DNA of 64,000 bases from Ophiodon elongatus (Eukaryota > Chordata > Actinopteri > Perciformes > Hexagrammidae), in assembly GCA_016806645.1 (NCBI GenBank), contig JACSYO010000415.1, positions 8,254,501 through 8,318,500 on the forward strand, given 5' to 3'. The position numbers were made by a program, and so were the translations under genes. Each line of letters starts with the position of its first letter. Positions within the stretch are counted from its first letter, which is position 1. The notes under the pieces were generated by a model that did not search any database, was not told where the DNA came from, and worked only from the letters and a program-made list of their open reading frames with translations. Shown piece after piece: positions 34,901 through 43,929 of this stretch.

Positions 34901-37900
34901 AATACCCGTACCTACAGCGTAGCTTAGAGATGACAATAAAATATATGACTAGTTTGCACAAGGCAAATGAAGTCTCCAGATAGCAACAAGTTAAAGGGCA
35001 CAATACAACTTTACATCTAAATTGGAAATGTACAGTAGGTCATGGGATAATAATCAAAAAAACTGAACTAAAGAGAATTGTGGGATGATTATAACCAACG
35101 ATAAACACGGGTCATATTCAATAGAAAGGAAATGGGAATAGTGCTATAAGAGAAGTATATCCTATAGCAGTAGAAGTGTTCTGATAGTTGGCTTCAACAT
35201 TTCAGCTCGTGCTGCGCCTGGACACGTTTTACCACAGCGCTCATTTAATCCATACAAAATAAACATTGTTCCAACGGGCAGGCAGCAAATGAACGTCTGC
35301 GAGCTCCGTCTACCTGCTGCCACACCCTAAACCACACTGTGCCGACAGGTGGGGCAGCCGCAGTAAATCCCTGCTCTTATGTATTCAAAGCAGATCGGAT
35401 CCAGAAAAGGGTTCGGCCGTTCTTTTCCACCGTTGAGTCTCATCCTATCCGGCAGACTTTGACCAAAAGGTGCTGTTCAAGTTTTAGAGTTTACAATCAA
35501 AGAGGGTGTTTTATTTTTAGATTTTAGACAGCGTGTGCAGCAGGAATAAAGACACATGCGGGGCACAAAGAAAGATTACATTAACTATTACTGCAACTAA
35601 CAATTATTTTCATTATTAAATTAAATAATCTCTCGTCAGAAATTAAGTTGACATATGGCTTGACAAACATTTAGTTTAATATCATAGATCACCAGGAAAA
35701 CCAGCAAATGTTTACATTTGAGACGCTGGAGGCAGTGAATTTGTCACATTTTCGGATAAGAAAATAGTTTAATTGATTATCGAAAAAAAACAGAAGATAA
35801 ATCTGTTGAGCAATTACTTGTCTAATTGTTTCAGTTCACATACGAGTGCATGTCTTTGTCAAAAACAAACAGACAAAGCAAACTGTAAACACTCCCTACT
35901 CTAGTCTGCCTGGGTGGAGCGTTAATGAAGGCTGTAGAAAACAAGTCCTACCACTGACACTGATGAGCCAGTTACACACACACACACACCTAATGCTTCA
36001 CAGCCAGCGGCACAGCTGGAGGTTAGACTGGGCACGAGACACCAGCCAGACGCACTATTTCAGTATTAAAGGAACAAGGTCTTCTGTAGCTCAGGGGCTC
36101 ATGTTTAGTGTTTTCTGACCTGACTCACAGCTTTAGACTTCATTTTACAGCACCACATTCCACCCACACCTGCGTTTGCCAAGTTATGTGTATCTTTCTT
36201 CTATAGTTCTGAATTATTTACCAGTAAAATAGGGCTGTAGGGAGAATGGTTGGCATTGTGGCCCAACAGCTTGAGGGTTTTTTTAGGGGGGGGGGGGGGG
36301 GGCAGCAGCATGTGTTCCCAGTAGCAGTTCTGCATACAAAGATGCATGTGAGGAGACGCAGTGCCACGCCTTTGGGCTGAACAGGTGTGTCCAGTGAGCT
36401 GAACCACCGTGACGCCTGTTGCAGTGTTACACGAGAGGAATAACCAAGGGCACCCAACAAAAAAAAGGTCAACAAATTGTGAGGCGTATAGATGTCCGCC
36501 GTTTGTCGCGCTTCTGGCTGCTGCTGTCGCCACCTGAGGCTCAGCTCCGTGTGCCCGTCAGAGCAGCCCGTCACCGTGTGTATTAATAAACCTGACTTCC
36601 CGTTACAGGGAGTCAGCAGTCAGCCCATTCCAGACGCCATGAAAAAACTCTGAGTCACCACCCCGTCACACGGCCGAGCCAAGACTCTCCATGGCAACCA
36701 AACACCAAACACACTGGCTAAAGTGCAACAGATAAAGCCGGCCCTGGCTGGATCCAGGGATTCTTTTCCACCACACATGCGTCAAGAGATCTGCTTCCTC
36801 TAGAAAACAGTATTGCTCCGGGAGCCGTTGGTGCTTCTCTTGCCAAGTAGCTGGAGAGTAACAAGAAGCACAAAGGCTAGAGGGGGTTATTGTGGAAGGG
36901 AATAGAAAAGTCAATAATACTGTTCTCTCATCACATTGAGGACACACACATGCCGCCTTTTATCCAGAGCGCACAAAGTCAACATCCTCACCCACCCACA
37001 GTATGTGCAAATTTGCAAACCATAGATTGATGAGCTTTGGATATAACACACGAGCCACAATATTTTTATTTATTTATTTATTTATTTTTTTAAAAAAAAG
37101 GCACATTTCCTGCAGAACTTTTACATTCCTTTCCACACGCAAAGCTTCGTCTCCATTCACATGCTTCACCGTTCAATAATAATAATAATAATAATGTCAA
37201 CTTCTGTAAAGTTTACACAATAGTGCTTATTGGGGGAAAGGACTCCGCGTGTGTGTTCTCCACACACACACACAAATTGTTTGTTTCTTCTCTTTATTCG
37301 ATCACTCACAAAATGCAGACTGTAAAAGGAGCACATGTTGTCTGACATGTGATTAAATGTACTGGGAAAGTATAAATACTTTCTATTTAGTATATTTTCA
37401 TTTTCTCAGACCCCTCCGACCCAAAGTGCACTTTGCCATGACGCTGACACATTCCTCAACAGTCACCACTGTCTGGGGCCTCCCGCAGGGGTCTGATCTG
37501 ATGAGGGAAACACCCACAACCAACTCTGCTGCTAACACCACACTTCATGTGAGCTACAGTATGTGACTCAAAAAGAGAAAAGATTAACTGAATTGCACGT
37601 GGTTATCACCTGAAGTTAATCATTTACTAACCTCCACACACCTTCAGTGTTAAGTTAGCTTAAAAGCAGCAGGTCACTTTTATGAGACTTCTAGTCCTGG
37701 TAAAATACTAACTTGTAATTTGCTGGATGTAATTGATAGGATGCAGAAAATAATATGTGTATTTTTGATTTTGGGGTGAACTTTCCTTTTAATGATTCAA
37801 CCCTATTAAAAGTGCAACAGATCGGAATTCTACGTTATGCTTTGTTACCACATGGAACGTCACAAACCCTAATGAAAGACAGTCTGTCATCAGGGCAGCA

Positions 37901-39117
37901 AGCCTACCTGAACAGAGCAGGCTGTTTGTTTAAGGTGGCCTGGCTCGAGGGGTGTCATTACGAACATCCCCGGGGCTAAATACGAAACAACTGTCCTTGC
38001 CAACTGATGAGTTATACAAACTTAACCAGGAATGCAGTCTACAGTTGTGATGTTCGATATGAATGCTCCGTGAATTCCCGGTAGACAATGAGGGTCATAC
38101 TGAACAGGCGTGAACAGGCATCACATCAGAAAAGGGAAAGTTACAACATTCAGAGCAACATGTTCAGCTGCTCTGACGGCAGCGCCGTCTTAACCACTAT
38201 GATGAAATGTTTTGGGGGGGCCCAAACTCTGAGCTGAAACTCTGATGGCTCTGGAACGGAGCATTTTAACAGATGCAGGAGCAAAACTGCACCGGCTCAT
38301 GTGCCACAGCAAATACAGGGACATGATACATTTATGTCAGAGAACATATCCTCATCTGACCTTTGGGGCTAAACTCTGTTCTCCAAAAGAACAGAGTTAT
38401 TATTCTCATGCATCAAAGTGGGATCAATTGCCACAAAAGGTAGGGAATTCCCCACACAGGAAACAAAAAACAGCAAATACATCATCAACACTGCGACACA
38501 ACTTGAAAGATCTGTGGATGGCTCCTGGTGGTTCTGCTGACTTTGAACTTCGAAAGTCTGTTTTATTCTAAAGCATTTAACAGTGCATTAAGAGAAGTGA
38601 CGTGTTCAGAGGGATGCTAAAAATAGTAAATGTAGTGGGTACTTTTTTGCCTACAATATATGATCACGTAAAGCAAATATGATAACTTGTACCATGTGTG
38701 TCACCACAACCACTTGGTTACAGTAGGAATGTCACAAAGCCACTCCCTCTCAAGCTCCACCCTCCCATGCTCCGCCTACCTGGCTTTAAGCTCCTTGTGG
38801 TCATCCCTCAGCTTGCTCAGCTCCAGCTGCATGCGCGCTCGCTCCTTGGCCACCTGGTCCAGCGTCTTGCGGGCGTCAGCCAGCTCTGCCTCATAGGCCC
38901 CCTTCATGCCCGACATATCGCGGGTGATTAAGGACTCCGACTCGGTGATGCGCAGCCGCAGTCCGGCGTTCTCCGACTCCAGGGAGCGCACCTTGTCGAT
39001 GTAGACAGCCAGCCGGTCATTGAGGTTGCACAGGTCCTCCTTCTCCTGCAGCCTGGTGATGCGGGCCGGGGAGATGGTGGCACCACGGCTGGTGCGTTTC
39101 TGGCTTGGGGTTTCCAT
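13863..39117 (-). CDS. lmna: Prelamin A (type V intermediate filament, nuclear lamina)
   Basis: Twelve coding exons join in phase on the minus strand: 39117-38780, 22175-22019, 21423-21298, 20700-20530, 19024-18899, 18678-18458, 17230-16849, 16516-16409, 15928-15809, 15715-15656, 15568-15401 and 13898-13863. They give 670 residues (human prelamin A has 664). The head carries a CDK-type site S16-P. The rod starts at LQEKEDLCNLNDRLAVYIDK and ends near residue 380 at [20 protein letters not shown]. Next come an expanded linker (about 398-448), the basic signal KKRRR (452-456), the lamin Ig-fold (WQVKRQV ... DLVWKNQSSW) and the CaaX box CSVM (667-670). Exons 2-6 are 157, 126, 171, 126 and 221 nt, the lengths I recall for human LMNA. 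The protein should be farnesylated, form coiled-coil dimers and line the inner nuclear membrane. CaaX and exon 11 identify lamin A rather than lamin B. Confidence 0.96.
14524..14615. repeat. Long perfect (GT)n microsatellite
   Basis: About 46 uninterrupted GT units in lmna intron 11, read directly. Probably length-polymorphic and potentially Z-DNA-forming. Confidence 0.95.
14782..15200. repeat. Teleost repeat (CAGTGTGTAGGATTTAG family)
   Basis: GGTGCAGTGTGTAGGATTTAG, GGCATCTTGCGGTGAGGTTG and CTATCTAGAGCCAATGTTTGG match a repeat I remember from many teleost introns. The right boundary is approximate. Confidence 0.55.
15401..15568 (-). CDS. lmna: lmna exon 11 (lamin A-specific, prelamin cleavage region)
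   Basis: Minus-strand acceptor CCCTGCAG ends at 15569 and the donor GTACTG starts at 15400. NEYNLRSRTVICDSCGQ aligns with human EYNLRSRTVLCGTCGQ. The exon encodes 56 residues (human 90), lacking much of the Ser/Gly-rich part. It ends GHSFFMGTNEPRK, where human has RSYLLGNSSPRTQ. Confidence 0.93.
15569..15655 (-). other. lmna: lmna intron 10: 87 nt, in-frame and open
   Basis: Donor GTAAGT at 15655 and acceptor CTGCAG at 15569. The length is a multiple of three and the exon 10 frame reads through 29 codons (VSTFSVQATPVAF...) without a stop into exon 11. Mammalian lamin C arises by reading into intron 10 to a stop, which this intron cannot supply. Confidence 0.85.
15656..15715 (-). CDS. lmna: lmna exon 10
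   Basis: A 60-nt exon between acceptor AACCATCAG and donor GTAAGT. The peptide EMAMRKVTRTLFHDDEDDDM is 20 residues; human has 30, with a poly-His run absent here. Confidence 0.92.
15809..15928 (-). CDS. lmna: lmna exon 9 (Ig-fold)
   Basis: 120 nt, the human exon length. The acceptor TTTGCAG precedes IWAASGGGTHNPPSDLVWK and the exon ends SLISANGE before donor GTCTGA. The Trp and DLVWK core of the lamin Ig-fold is kept. Confidence 0.95.
16409..16516 (-). CDS. lmna: lmna exon 8 (Ig-fold)
   Basis: 108 nt, the human exon length. DQSLANWQVKRQVGN ... YKFPHKFNLKAGGTVT lies between CATGCAG and GTAAGT. The site of human R482 is Lys here (YKFP instead of YRFP). Confidence 0.95.
16849..17230 (-). CDS. 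lmna: lmna exon 7, expanded linker and nuclear localisation signal
   Basis: Acceptor TCCTCAG and donor GTTAGT give 382 nt; the human exon is 223 nt. It opens LCLSPGGSPNDK, with CDK-type S384-P and S388-P, runs through a Ser/Gly/His/Thr/Ala low-complexity stretch (about 398-448), then NTKKRRRPNDNDSE (NLS) and ASGRITVDEVDLEGKFIRLS, the first Ig-fold strand. The extra 53 codons keep the phase and contain internally repeated codons, so they probably grew by slippage. An antisense open frame over the same bases is a by-product of the repeats. Confidence 0.93.
17231..18457 (-). other. lmna intron 6
   Basis: 1.2 kb without a recognisable gene. It contains an A18 run near 17,614-17,632. I see no duplicated exon. 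Confidence 0.7.
18458..18678 (-). CDS. lmna: lmna exon 6 (end of rod domain)
   Basis: 221 nt, the human length. LAASESKVRELEEAMSRERD ... [20 protein letters not shown] is the conserved intermediate-filament end motif. The donor is GTGAGG, and the exon ends with two bases of Arg380. Confidence 0.97.
18899..19024 (-). CDS. lmna: lmna exon 5 (rod)
   Basis: 126 nt, the human length. LDNARHSADRNSHLVGAAHE ... LSLLQKQ closely matches human lamin A. The acceptor CTGTCAG is preceded on the minus strand by a short CT tract and then directly by the minisatellite. Confidence 0.97.
19047..19823. repeat. Compound minisatellite/(CATA)n array in lmna intron 4
   Basis: 777 bp built of a constant CAGTCTCAGCC block separated by ACAGCTACATA..., then ACATACATA..., then ATACATACATA... 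spacers. Spacer class changes in order from left to right and the (CATA)n part lengthens to the right. Its edge is about 22 bp from the exon 5 acceptor. Long open frames of 299 and 186 codons within it arise because the units avoid stops, and are not genes. Confidence 0.95.
19824..19945 (+). repeat. Right-end fragment of the CACTCAAAGCGC repeat family
   Basis: CACTTCCACATGCGGACAGG ... GGCGATCAAACCGCTAACCT ... CGACCTGCTCTACACCCTGA matches what I recall as the far end of the family whose other end is at 5,067. It directly abuts the minisatellite. Confidence 0.5.
19946..20529 (-). other. Rest of lmna intron 4
   Basis: AT-rich, with no gene, repeat family or structured element recognised. Confidence 0.6.
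20530..20700 (-). CDS. lmna: lmna exon 4 (rod)
   Basis: 171 nt, the human length. EQRESKRRYESRVVELDHGQ ... EEIEKTYNSK lies between CTGTAG and GTAGGT. The ELDHG/EIDNG segment corresponds to human VEIDNGKQREFES. Confidence 0.97.
20701..21297 (-). other. lmna intron 3
   Basis: 597 nt with no recognised element. Confidence 0.7.
21298..21423 (-). CDS. lmna: lmna exon 3 (rod)
   Basis: 126 nt, the human length. LEGGLADAKRQLQDEMLRRV then DAENRLQTVKEELEFQKNIY is nearly identical to human lamin A. Acceptor CTCCCAG, donor GTTCCC. Confidence 0.97.
21424..22018 (-). other. lmna intron 2
   Basis: 595 nt with no recognised element. Confidence 0.7.
22019..22175 (-). CDS. lmna: lmna exon 2 (rod)
   Basis: 157 nt, the human length. 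It completes the split Arg codon, then NVKKESDLEAALLRLRDLEA and AALSTAMGEKRTLEAELKDL follow. Acceptor TTTACAG, donor GTAAAA. Confidence 0.97.
22922..22993. repeat. (GA/GAAA)n purine tract
   Basis: 72 nt of uninterrupted G and A, read directly. Homopurine mirror-like composition could form triplex DNA. Confidence 0.9.
23690..24215. repeat. Two diverged direct copies of an interspersed repeat
   Basis: GTTGATTCAAC near 23,738 and 24,047 is followed in both places by similar text: GATGTTGGAAGCTGTAG with GTGGTGCTGTTGA, and GGATGCAGTTAATGGTGCTG. A common teleost motif AGGTGTACCTAATAAACT is at 23,859-23,876. Confidence 0.45.
24940..25440 (+). repeat. Teleost interspersed repeat (CCAATGGGTGACATCACGGTGA family)
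   Basis: CCAATGGGTGACATCACGGTG, TTAGCATGCTGACGGTCGCC, AAACACAAAGTACAGCTGCG, TTTGGTCATAAACTTAAGTA and CTGTACCAAGTTTCATGGCA occur in the order I remember for a widespread teleost repeat. Short open frames here are not genes. Confidence 0.6.
27380..27543. repeat. (GGA)n tract and C-run
   Basis: GAGGAGGAGGAGGAGGAGGAG near 27,384-27,408 and a run of about 19 C near 27,525-27,543. Purely low-complexity; the overlapping open frames are artefacts. Confidence 0.85.
28120..28560 (+). repeat. Teleost interspersed repeat (GGTTATTTCACCCAAGTTAAA family)
   Basis: AAAGGGTTATTTCACCCAAG, TTCTGCTGCCATCCCAATAT, TTTCTTTCCAGAAACATCCT and AATTTACAGACCTCAGTGTC match, in order, a common teleost repeat from memory. 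A10 and T18 runs interrupt it. Confidence 0.5.
29560..29740. repeat. AGGGCTGCAACTAAC-type repeat, fragment (copy 3)
   Basis: CTGATACATTTTCAGTCTGC then ACTAATCAATTAATCAACTG and ATTATTTCAGCAGTG resemble the terminal part of the repeat at 4,413. Confidence 0.4.
30856..30888 (+). promoter_or_regulatory. Two octamer motifs (ATTTGCAT) 25 bp apart
   Basis: Exact ATTTGCAT at 30,856-30,863 and 30,881-30,888, both in lmna intron 1 and both preceded by TC. This is the POU/Oct consensus; function is inference only. Confidence 0.35.
32530..32760. repeat. AGGGCTGCAACTAAC-type repeat, internal part (copy 4)
   Basis: ATTATTTTGATGATCACTGA, AAGCAAAAATGCAAAAAAAT and TTGGGTTTTGGACCATTTGT match the inverse-orientation internal segment of the family. 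Confidence 0.5.
33000..33500. other. GC-richer block in lmna intron 1
   Basis: CpG-containing sequence stands out from AT-rich flanks, with a C-run near 33,170-33,190. A 96-residue minus-strand open frame here shows no domain. It could be an alternative promoter or conserved element of lmna; nothing in the sequence decides this. Confidence 0.3.
33995..34250. repeat. AGGGCTGCAACTAAC-type repeat, inverse orientation (copy 5)
   Basis: CAACCATTTTGATAATGAAG, TTTGGGTTTTGGACTGTTCG, CCAAAACAAGCAATTTGAAA and GATTAATTGAATAATCGTTG are near-consensus for the inverse orientation, ending GCAGAGCCCTAG. Confidence 0.6.
34380..34870 (+). other. Unassigned segment with a 92-codon open frame
   Basis: The open frame at 34,591-34,869 begins MSSLSESSCYSQ and is preceded by AATGACAGAGGCAGAATGG. 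The tail DFPYQDEGWLN looks protein-like, but there is no splice context and no family I recognise. It may be a decayed transposon open frame. Confidence 0.2.
35588..35835. repeat. AGGGCTGCAACTAAC-type repeat (copy 6)
   Basis: ACTGCAACTAACAATTATTTTCATTATTAAATTAAATAATC at the left and ATTACTTGTCTAATTGTTTCAG at the right match both ends of the family. Confidence 0.6.
37068..37196. repeat. (TTTA)n and (ATA)n simple repeats
   Basis: TTTATTTATTTATTTATTTA near 37,068-37,087 and ATAATAATAATAATAATAAT near 37,174-37,194, read directly. Confidence 0.85.
38780..39117 (-). CDS. lmna: lmna exon 1 (head and start of rod)
   Basis: The start ATG at 39117 sits in a strong context (ACCATGG). METPSQKRTSRGATISPARI then TRLQEKEDLCNLNDRLAVYI matches lamin A. 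The head is a few residues shorter than human but keeps the CDK-type S16-P before RITRLQEK. Donor GTAGGC; the exon ends with two bases of Arg113, the same phase as human exon 1. Confidence 0.97.
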
Positions 39118-39162
39118 GGTAATAATGTCTCAGCAAGAGGTGCAGAGGGGGTGAGTCACTGG
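39118..39162 (-). other. lmna: lmna 5' UTR part of the first coding exon
   Basis: 45 nt between a good minus-strand acceptor (CTCTCCCACAG, AG at 39164-39163) and the ATG. The acceptor implies an upstream non-coding exon. Confidence 0.6.
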
Positions 39163-40799
39163 CTGTGGGAGAGGGACGAAGAGTTAATGAAAACTACAGT
39201 ATCTTCCTTCTCTGCAAACGCAGTGCACCAAATCATGGGTTGAATCACATGTTAATCTTTAATGGAGTTTATTCTGAAGAAATGTGACAGCCTTACGTAA
39301 CCCTGATCCTTGTCTGGGCAGCCCGCCTGCAGTGCCGGGTCTGCATGATAATATATTCCAGGATCCTTTTTCCACAGCCAGTGAGCACATCTATAAAACT
39401 TCATTAAATACCTATCCTCTACAGTATTAAAAGCAATTTGCAGAAGCAGAGCTCCCTCACAGGAATGTGATCTGTTTTTCTTGGTTTCTCTTTAAGACCG
39501 TCTCTTGTTTCATGAAAGAAGGTGTGACAGTTTTCCTGCCCTCTTCCTGCTTTTGGTGCTCTGATAACAGCCCTTAGTCACACTGATAGTATACAACTCT
39601 AAGTCCCCTCCTCCAGCTCTTTTAAAATGTTGCAGGAGCAGTTACGCCACTTCATGCAATTCACTCTTGAGCAAACATATTTCCCACAAACACCAACCCG
39701 TACCGTCGGCTCACTCACAAGGCAATTAAAACACTTTTATAATTACTCCTAAAATATGCAGCCGTAGCCAGGGACACAAAAAGAAATAAATGTCCCTCCT
39801 CTGCTCTCCACAGACTGTTTTTGTAAAATGGAGACAAACTACAAAAAAAAAAAAAAAAAGCTTCCAATTGCTTCCACGAAACGGGCTGTTCATCTCGCCA
39901 CCAACACGATGGTAATACCAAAGTGTTGACTCGTATCAACAAACGCTGCAAGATGCCCTGATAAGGACATGTATCTGCTATATGTGTGTTTTAACAGAAG
40001 AAAAAAATGAAAGTGCTGTGGTGCATTTGGAAAATGAGGGGAAACAAGAAAATGAACCTCTTTGAAGTCTTGAATGGATTCATCCAACATTGTTAATATA
40101 AGACTATTCAAGCTGTAAATCCTTAAAATCACTTCATTAAAAAAAACGTGCAACAGCACTTTTTTTCCAGCATCAGAGAGTGTTATAAAGCAATTATGGA
40201 TGAGGCCTTCAACAAATTTATCAGTATTGTCAACTACATCTGTGGCTAAACAGGTGTGACTTCAAAACAAATCTTATTTCTCAGCAGTCAGCCGCTCACA
40301 ACCAAACCGCCATTTGTTCACTGAGCGGCGGGAGAGCCGACTCCAATTTGATTCAGCGGTGGGTGGACTTTGCCGTCCAACCCTCCACCACCCATTACAA
40401 AAAGTGCACCCAAGGACGCGCACGCCCATGTGGGTGGGTTTGTCGCCCACATGCATGCACATGATGCGTGCACACGCCCACAAGAGCAAACCCATACACT
40501 CGCAAGTGCTCTTTGGCCTAATTCTGAATAAATGAAGCATCCACTTACGCTCCTAAAATTCGGCGAGCTGTCTGATGTTCCACTCTCCTATAACAGCGGG
40601 CAGTAAAAGGAGGTGAACTTTTAAAGTTACTCCACGCCACTCCCTGACAAAATGAAACAAACTCTGAGCTGACTGAAGTCAAAACAAGCACTATATTATG
40701 AGCACGTTATTTGCACAACAGTAGCAAATAATGTCTATCAGTTGAACAAACAGAGTCTCACAGGGAGACAGAAATCTGAGCACACTCTCTGAACCTTAC
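39163..40799 (-). other. lmna: lmna intron in the 5' UTR (inferred)
   Basis: Bounded by donor GTAAGG (40,799-40,794 on the minus strand) and acceptor CCCACAG at 39,163. It contains an A19 run near 39,841-39,859 and no supported gene. Confidence 0.55.
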
Positions 40800-41060
40800 C
40801 TCGGCTGTGTGTGGGAACCTCTCGACTTCAGCCTGCTGAGGGGACTAAAAGTGAGAGTACAGGATCTTTCTAGAAGTTTTCTGCTGGTTTGAGTGTGTGT
40901 GAGCTAGTTTGAGAGTGTGTGTGAGTGTGTGTGTGTGTGCCATACCCCAGAGAAGCGTAGAGAAGTGGATCCGTTGAATAATGCAGCCTTGCTCTCTGCT
41001 AGTGGGTGTGTGCGCCTTTGGCTCGTGCCCTGAACTGCTCTCCTAGCTGTCGCTCACCGC
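40800..41060 (-). promoter_or_regulatory. lmna: Inferred non-coding first exon and promoter of lmna
   Basis: On the minus strand, CACAGCCGAG is followed by a consensus donor GTAAGG. A GC-rich stretch with GGGGGCGGGAGCGC lies just upstream at about 41,090-41,104, an Sp1-like GC box. The transcription start cannot be fixed. A second GCG/GTGAGC donor-like site at about 41,050-41,060 is possible. Confidence 0.45.
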
Positions 41061-41874
41061 ACATGTACCTACTGCTGAAGAGGGAGAGAGGGGGCGGGAG
41101 CGCATGAGAGGGGAGGGTGGGGCTGCGAGGAGGAGTCAGGCCAGACTGTCTGTACACTGCACACACACACAGAGCAGCTGCTGAGCTTTATCTCTCCCTG
41201 CACTGGCCCTATCTTTTCCTTTCTCATTTCACTCAGACACAGCCCTCGCAGACAGACCCGACCTCAGTGACTGGTGCAAGTGGTCTGTCAATAAAACGCA
41301 GTGACACCGATGATACTGAACAGCTCCCGGGTGGGTGAAAGCGTGTTAATGTGCGGATCTCACCCTGCTCCTCTGAAGAATGCATTCTTGGCCCACATTT
41401 CTGGTTTAAAATTAAATTAAAAATAAAAAAAAAAACAGCTGTGACATCCAACTTCAAAGCAAATGCAAGACGAAGGAGCAATAAGAAAAGAGATGACCAC
41501 GGCACACACATCGCAAGGTAATCAAACAAATCCAAAGTACATGGAAATCATAGCGGTGTCGTGTTGTTATCCATGGCAGAAAAATAACCTGTCGACAAGC
41601 TCGTCCACTGAATCCAAAAGAGGAAAAAGTCCACAAATCTTTTGTATCATAATCCCAGTGGGTGATAGAATAATTGCCACACGTCATCTTGGAAGTCTAA
41701 AGGTCTGACACTCCAAATCCAACTTGATTCTGGTCTTATATTTATTTCCTCTGGGTGGAGTTAATGGAGTCACAGGTCCAATCAAGTTCGGATGCAGGGG
41801 GAAAAGACGTTTTCTGCGCGTGTGTCTGTGTGTACGCATCTCCTCACCATGGAAATGGAGGTTAGTCGATTTGG

Positions 41875-41876
<2 letters not shown>

Positions 41877-41937
<61 letters not shown>
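41877..41937. repeat. (GT)30 microsatellite
   Basis: Perfect GT run read directly, upstream of lmna. Confidence 0.95.
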
Positions 41938-41938
<1 letters not shown>

Positions 41939-42666
41939 AAACAAGGGGCAAGACAGCACCTCTGTTTTTGGGCATGGGGCAGGCCCAGTGGCTAAGGGAG
42001 TTTCCTGGCTTCATCGTGGCCTTCCAGTGGAACCGAGCCGTCAGCCTCTGAGTCATACATCCCTATACAAACCGCTCACTTGTTCTCTCCCTTTTACTTT
42101 CTTTGTCTCACCATTTTTAAGTTTTTGCGTTTCCATGGAAGTCACTTAGAAAAGAATGCCTGACTGGCAGCCCAAACATCTCACTTCAACAAGCATTTCC
42201 ACTACTCGCCAAACATTTTGGCCTTGTGCTGCGTGCACCAACAATAATCAAATCGCAAACGCTTTCACGTTGAAACCAGGATGTTCAGGTAAGACGCACG
42301 CTAGATCCCTGAAGCAGAAAGAGGCCATAATTGACTCAGATTACAGAGCAAATCTGACAGTGGTTGATCAATAATTAACTCATGGTTTTAAAACTCTGCG
42401 TATTTGCATTTGAAGATCCTTGTTACGGCCAAATACTTATGAGTTTGCAATTTTAGCCGCTTCTTCTTCAAGAAGGGACTAACCGAGCAAAACATTTTAA
42501 GTGCTAAAAGCATGCGTTTACCATAAAGGGAATAATGAGGGAAACCTTTCTAGGGGAGCAACTTTTGATCAATTTCAGACTGTAAAATTTAAAATTAAAA
42601 TCTGCCCTAAAATATACAATCAACAATGCTATTACAACTGAGAAAAGCAGATTATATATTCATGAT

Positions 42667-43130
42667 TTAAAGCTGGGGTGGCCAGTTTTTTGGTTTACCT
42701 TATTGGGCAAAAATTCCATAACCTTTCAGTATATTGTAATTCAAGTGGTCAAAGAGAAAACTAGACCTCTGCACCTCCTCTTGGCTCTCTTGTCAGGCTT
42801 TAGAAAATCTAGCCTGCAACGAATGACTCGCATCATTTCAGAGAGAGGCCGTTCCTATTGGCTGTCTGCTGAAAAAGTTGCTATTTCAACATTGGCAACA
42901 TCTGCCGACACTACAAAGCAACCCCAAAAAAGAATACAGACCTATCAAAAGGAGTCAGACAGTATTAAAAAAAAAAAAAAAAAAGTTAAATGCGTCTGTG
43001 AAGAGTCTCAGAGAAGGAGAGAACATGTTGCTAATAGTTTAGCCTTCTGCTAACGGTAGCAAAAGGCTCATGGCTGAGCCTAATTCAAGTTCATGTTTCT
43101 GAAGCTAGCTGGAGCCTCAAACCACAGTAT
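42667..43130 (+). mobile_element. Teleost interspersed element (AAAGCTGGGGTGGCCAG family)
   Basis: GCTGGGGTGGCCAGTTTTTT, GCAAAAATTCCATAACCTTT, TATTGTAATTCAAGTGGTCA, TGCACCTCCTCTTGGCTCTC and TTCCTATTGGCTGTCTGCTG match, in order, an element I remember from percomorph genomes. The 116-codon frame across it is not a gene. Confidence 0.55.
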
Positions 43131-43489
43131 GTATTCTCAAAGGGCTTTACAGGCCTACAAGTTTGAAAAGTAAACAGCTAATTCTCATAGAATTGAGCAA
43201 TGACTTACTTGTACAGGTGACTGTATGAAGCGCGTGCATATTTTCATTCTCATGAGGTGGGAGGTGCTTAAGTCAGAAAAAGGAGGGCTGTATTTTCAAT
43301 TATGCAACGTTTCTTTCCAAAACAACAAAACTAAGCTTTAAAGTAACTGAAGAACTTTTTACTGGTAATGAAACAGTTTCAATGTATTACTGACTGCTCT
43401 ACATGACCTACATTAATAAGAGAGACCACCAGAAAGAAGATTGGCTGTTTCTATATAGTTATTCTCGTCATCTGTGCCACTAGGTCGAA

Positions 43490-43770
43490 TTCTGCCTGAA
43501 ATCATGCAGGTTCCCCAGAAACTCCTTCTGCTCAGACTCCAGCGGGGCCTTTGGCAGCAATCAGCCCACCATGGACAGACCCAGATCCTTCGACCTGCAG
43601 TTGGAAGCTCCGGCGGGAGGAGGAGAGCCAGCCAGCAGCAGAGCTTCACCTCGCTGCTCCACCGGTACCCGCTGGGAGCCAACGCAGACACCACGCTACT
43701 GGAGGCCCGGGCCGTATTGCTGGGCCCGCTGGAGAGAAGGGAGGCACGGGTGAACCAGAACCAGGACTGA
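43490..43770 (+). other. GC-rich open segment, possible orphan exon or pseudogene fragment
   Basis: This is an island of high GC in AT-rich surroundings. One frame reads to a stop at 43,768 through QSFTSLLHRYPLGANADTTL and EARAVLLGPLERREARVNQN. A second frame reads NSFCSDSSGAFGSNQPTMDR and PRSFDLQLEAPAGG upstream. Both look protein-like but in different frames, which suggests a frameshifted copy or chance. AG/GTTCCC near 43,509 and AG/GTCGAA near 43,484 are splice-like. I do not recognise the product. Confidence 0.3.
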
Positions 43771-43929
43771 GCGTAGCAGATTGTTGGATCCCTGCGTCAG
43801 TGAAATTAGTTTTTCTAAAAAAGGACTCTGGTGCTCCCAAAAAAAAAAAAAAAAAAAACTACTTTTCGGCCACAGGGGCCCCCGAAAAAATAAAAGTTCC
43901 TTGAACTAACTTTAAGAAGCTGGGATCAG

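Larger units (their letters stand above)
22176..38779 (-). other. lmna: lmna intron 1 (16.6 kb)
   Basis: The large first coding intron. It holds the repeats listed separately. Other stretches (22.2-22.9, 23.0-23.7, 24.2-24.9, 25.5-27.2, 29.8-32.5, 36.1-38.7 kb) contain only short open frames without family character. A large first intron is also a feature of mammalian LMNA. Confidence 0.8.

Noticed and set aside
38245..38571. 108-codon plus-strand open frame near lmna exon 1
   Set aside because: No family resemblance, and it lies within lmna intron 1 without plausible splice partners.
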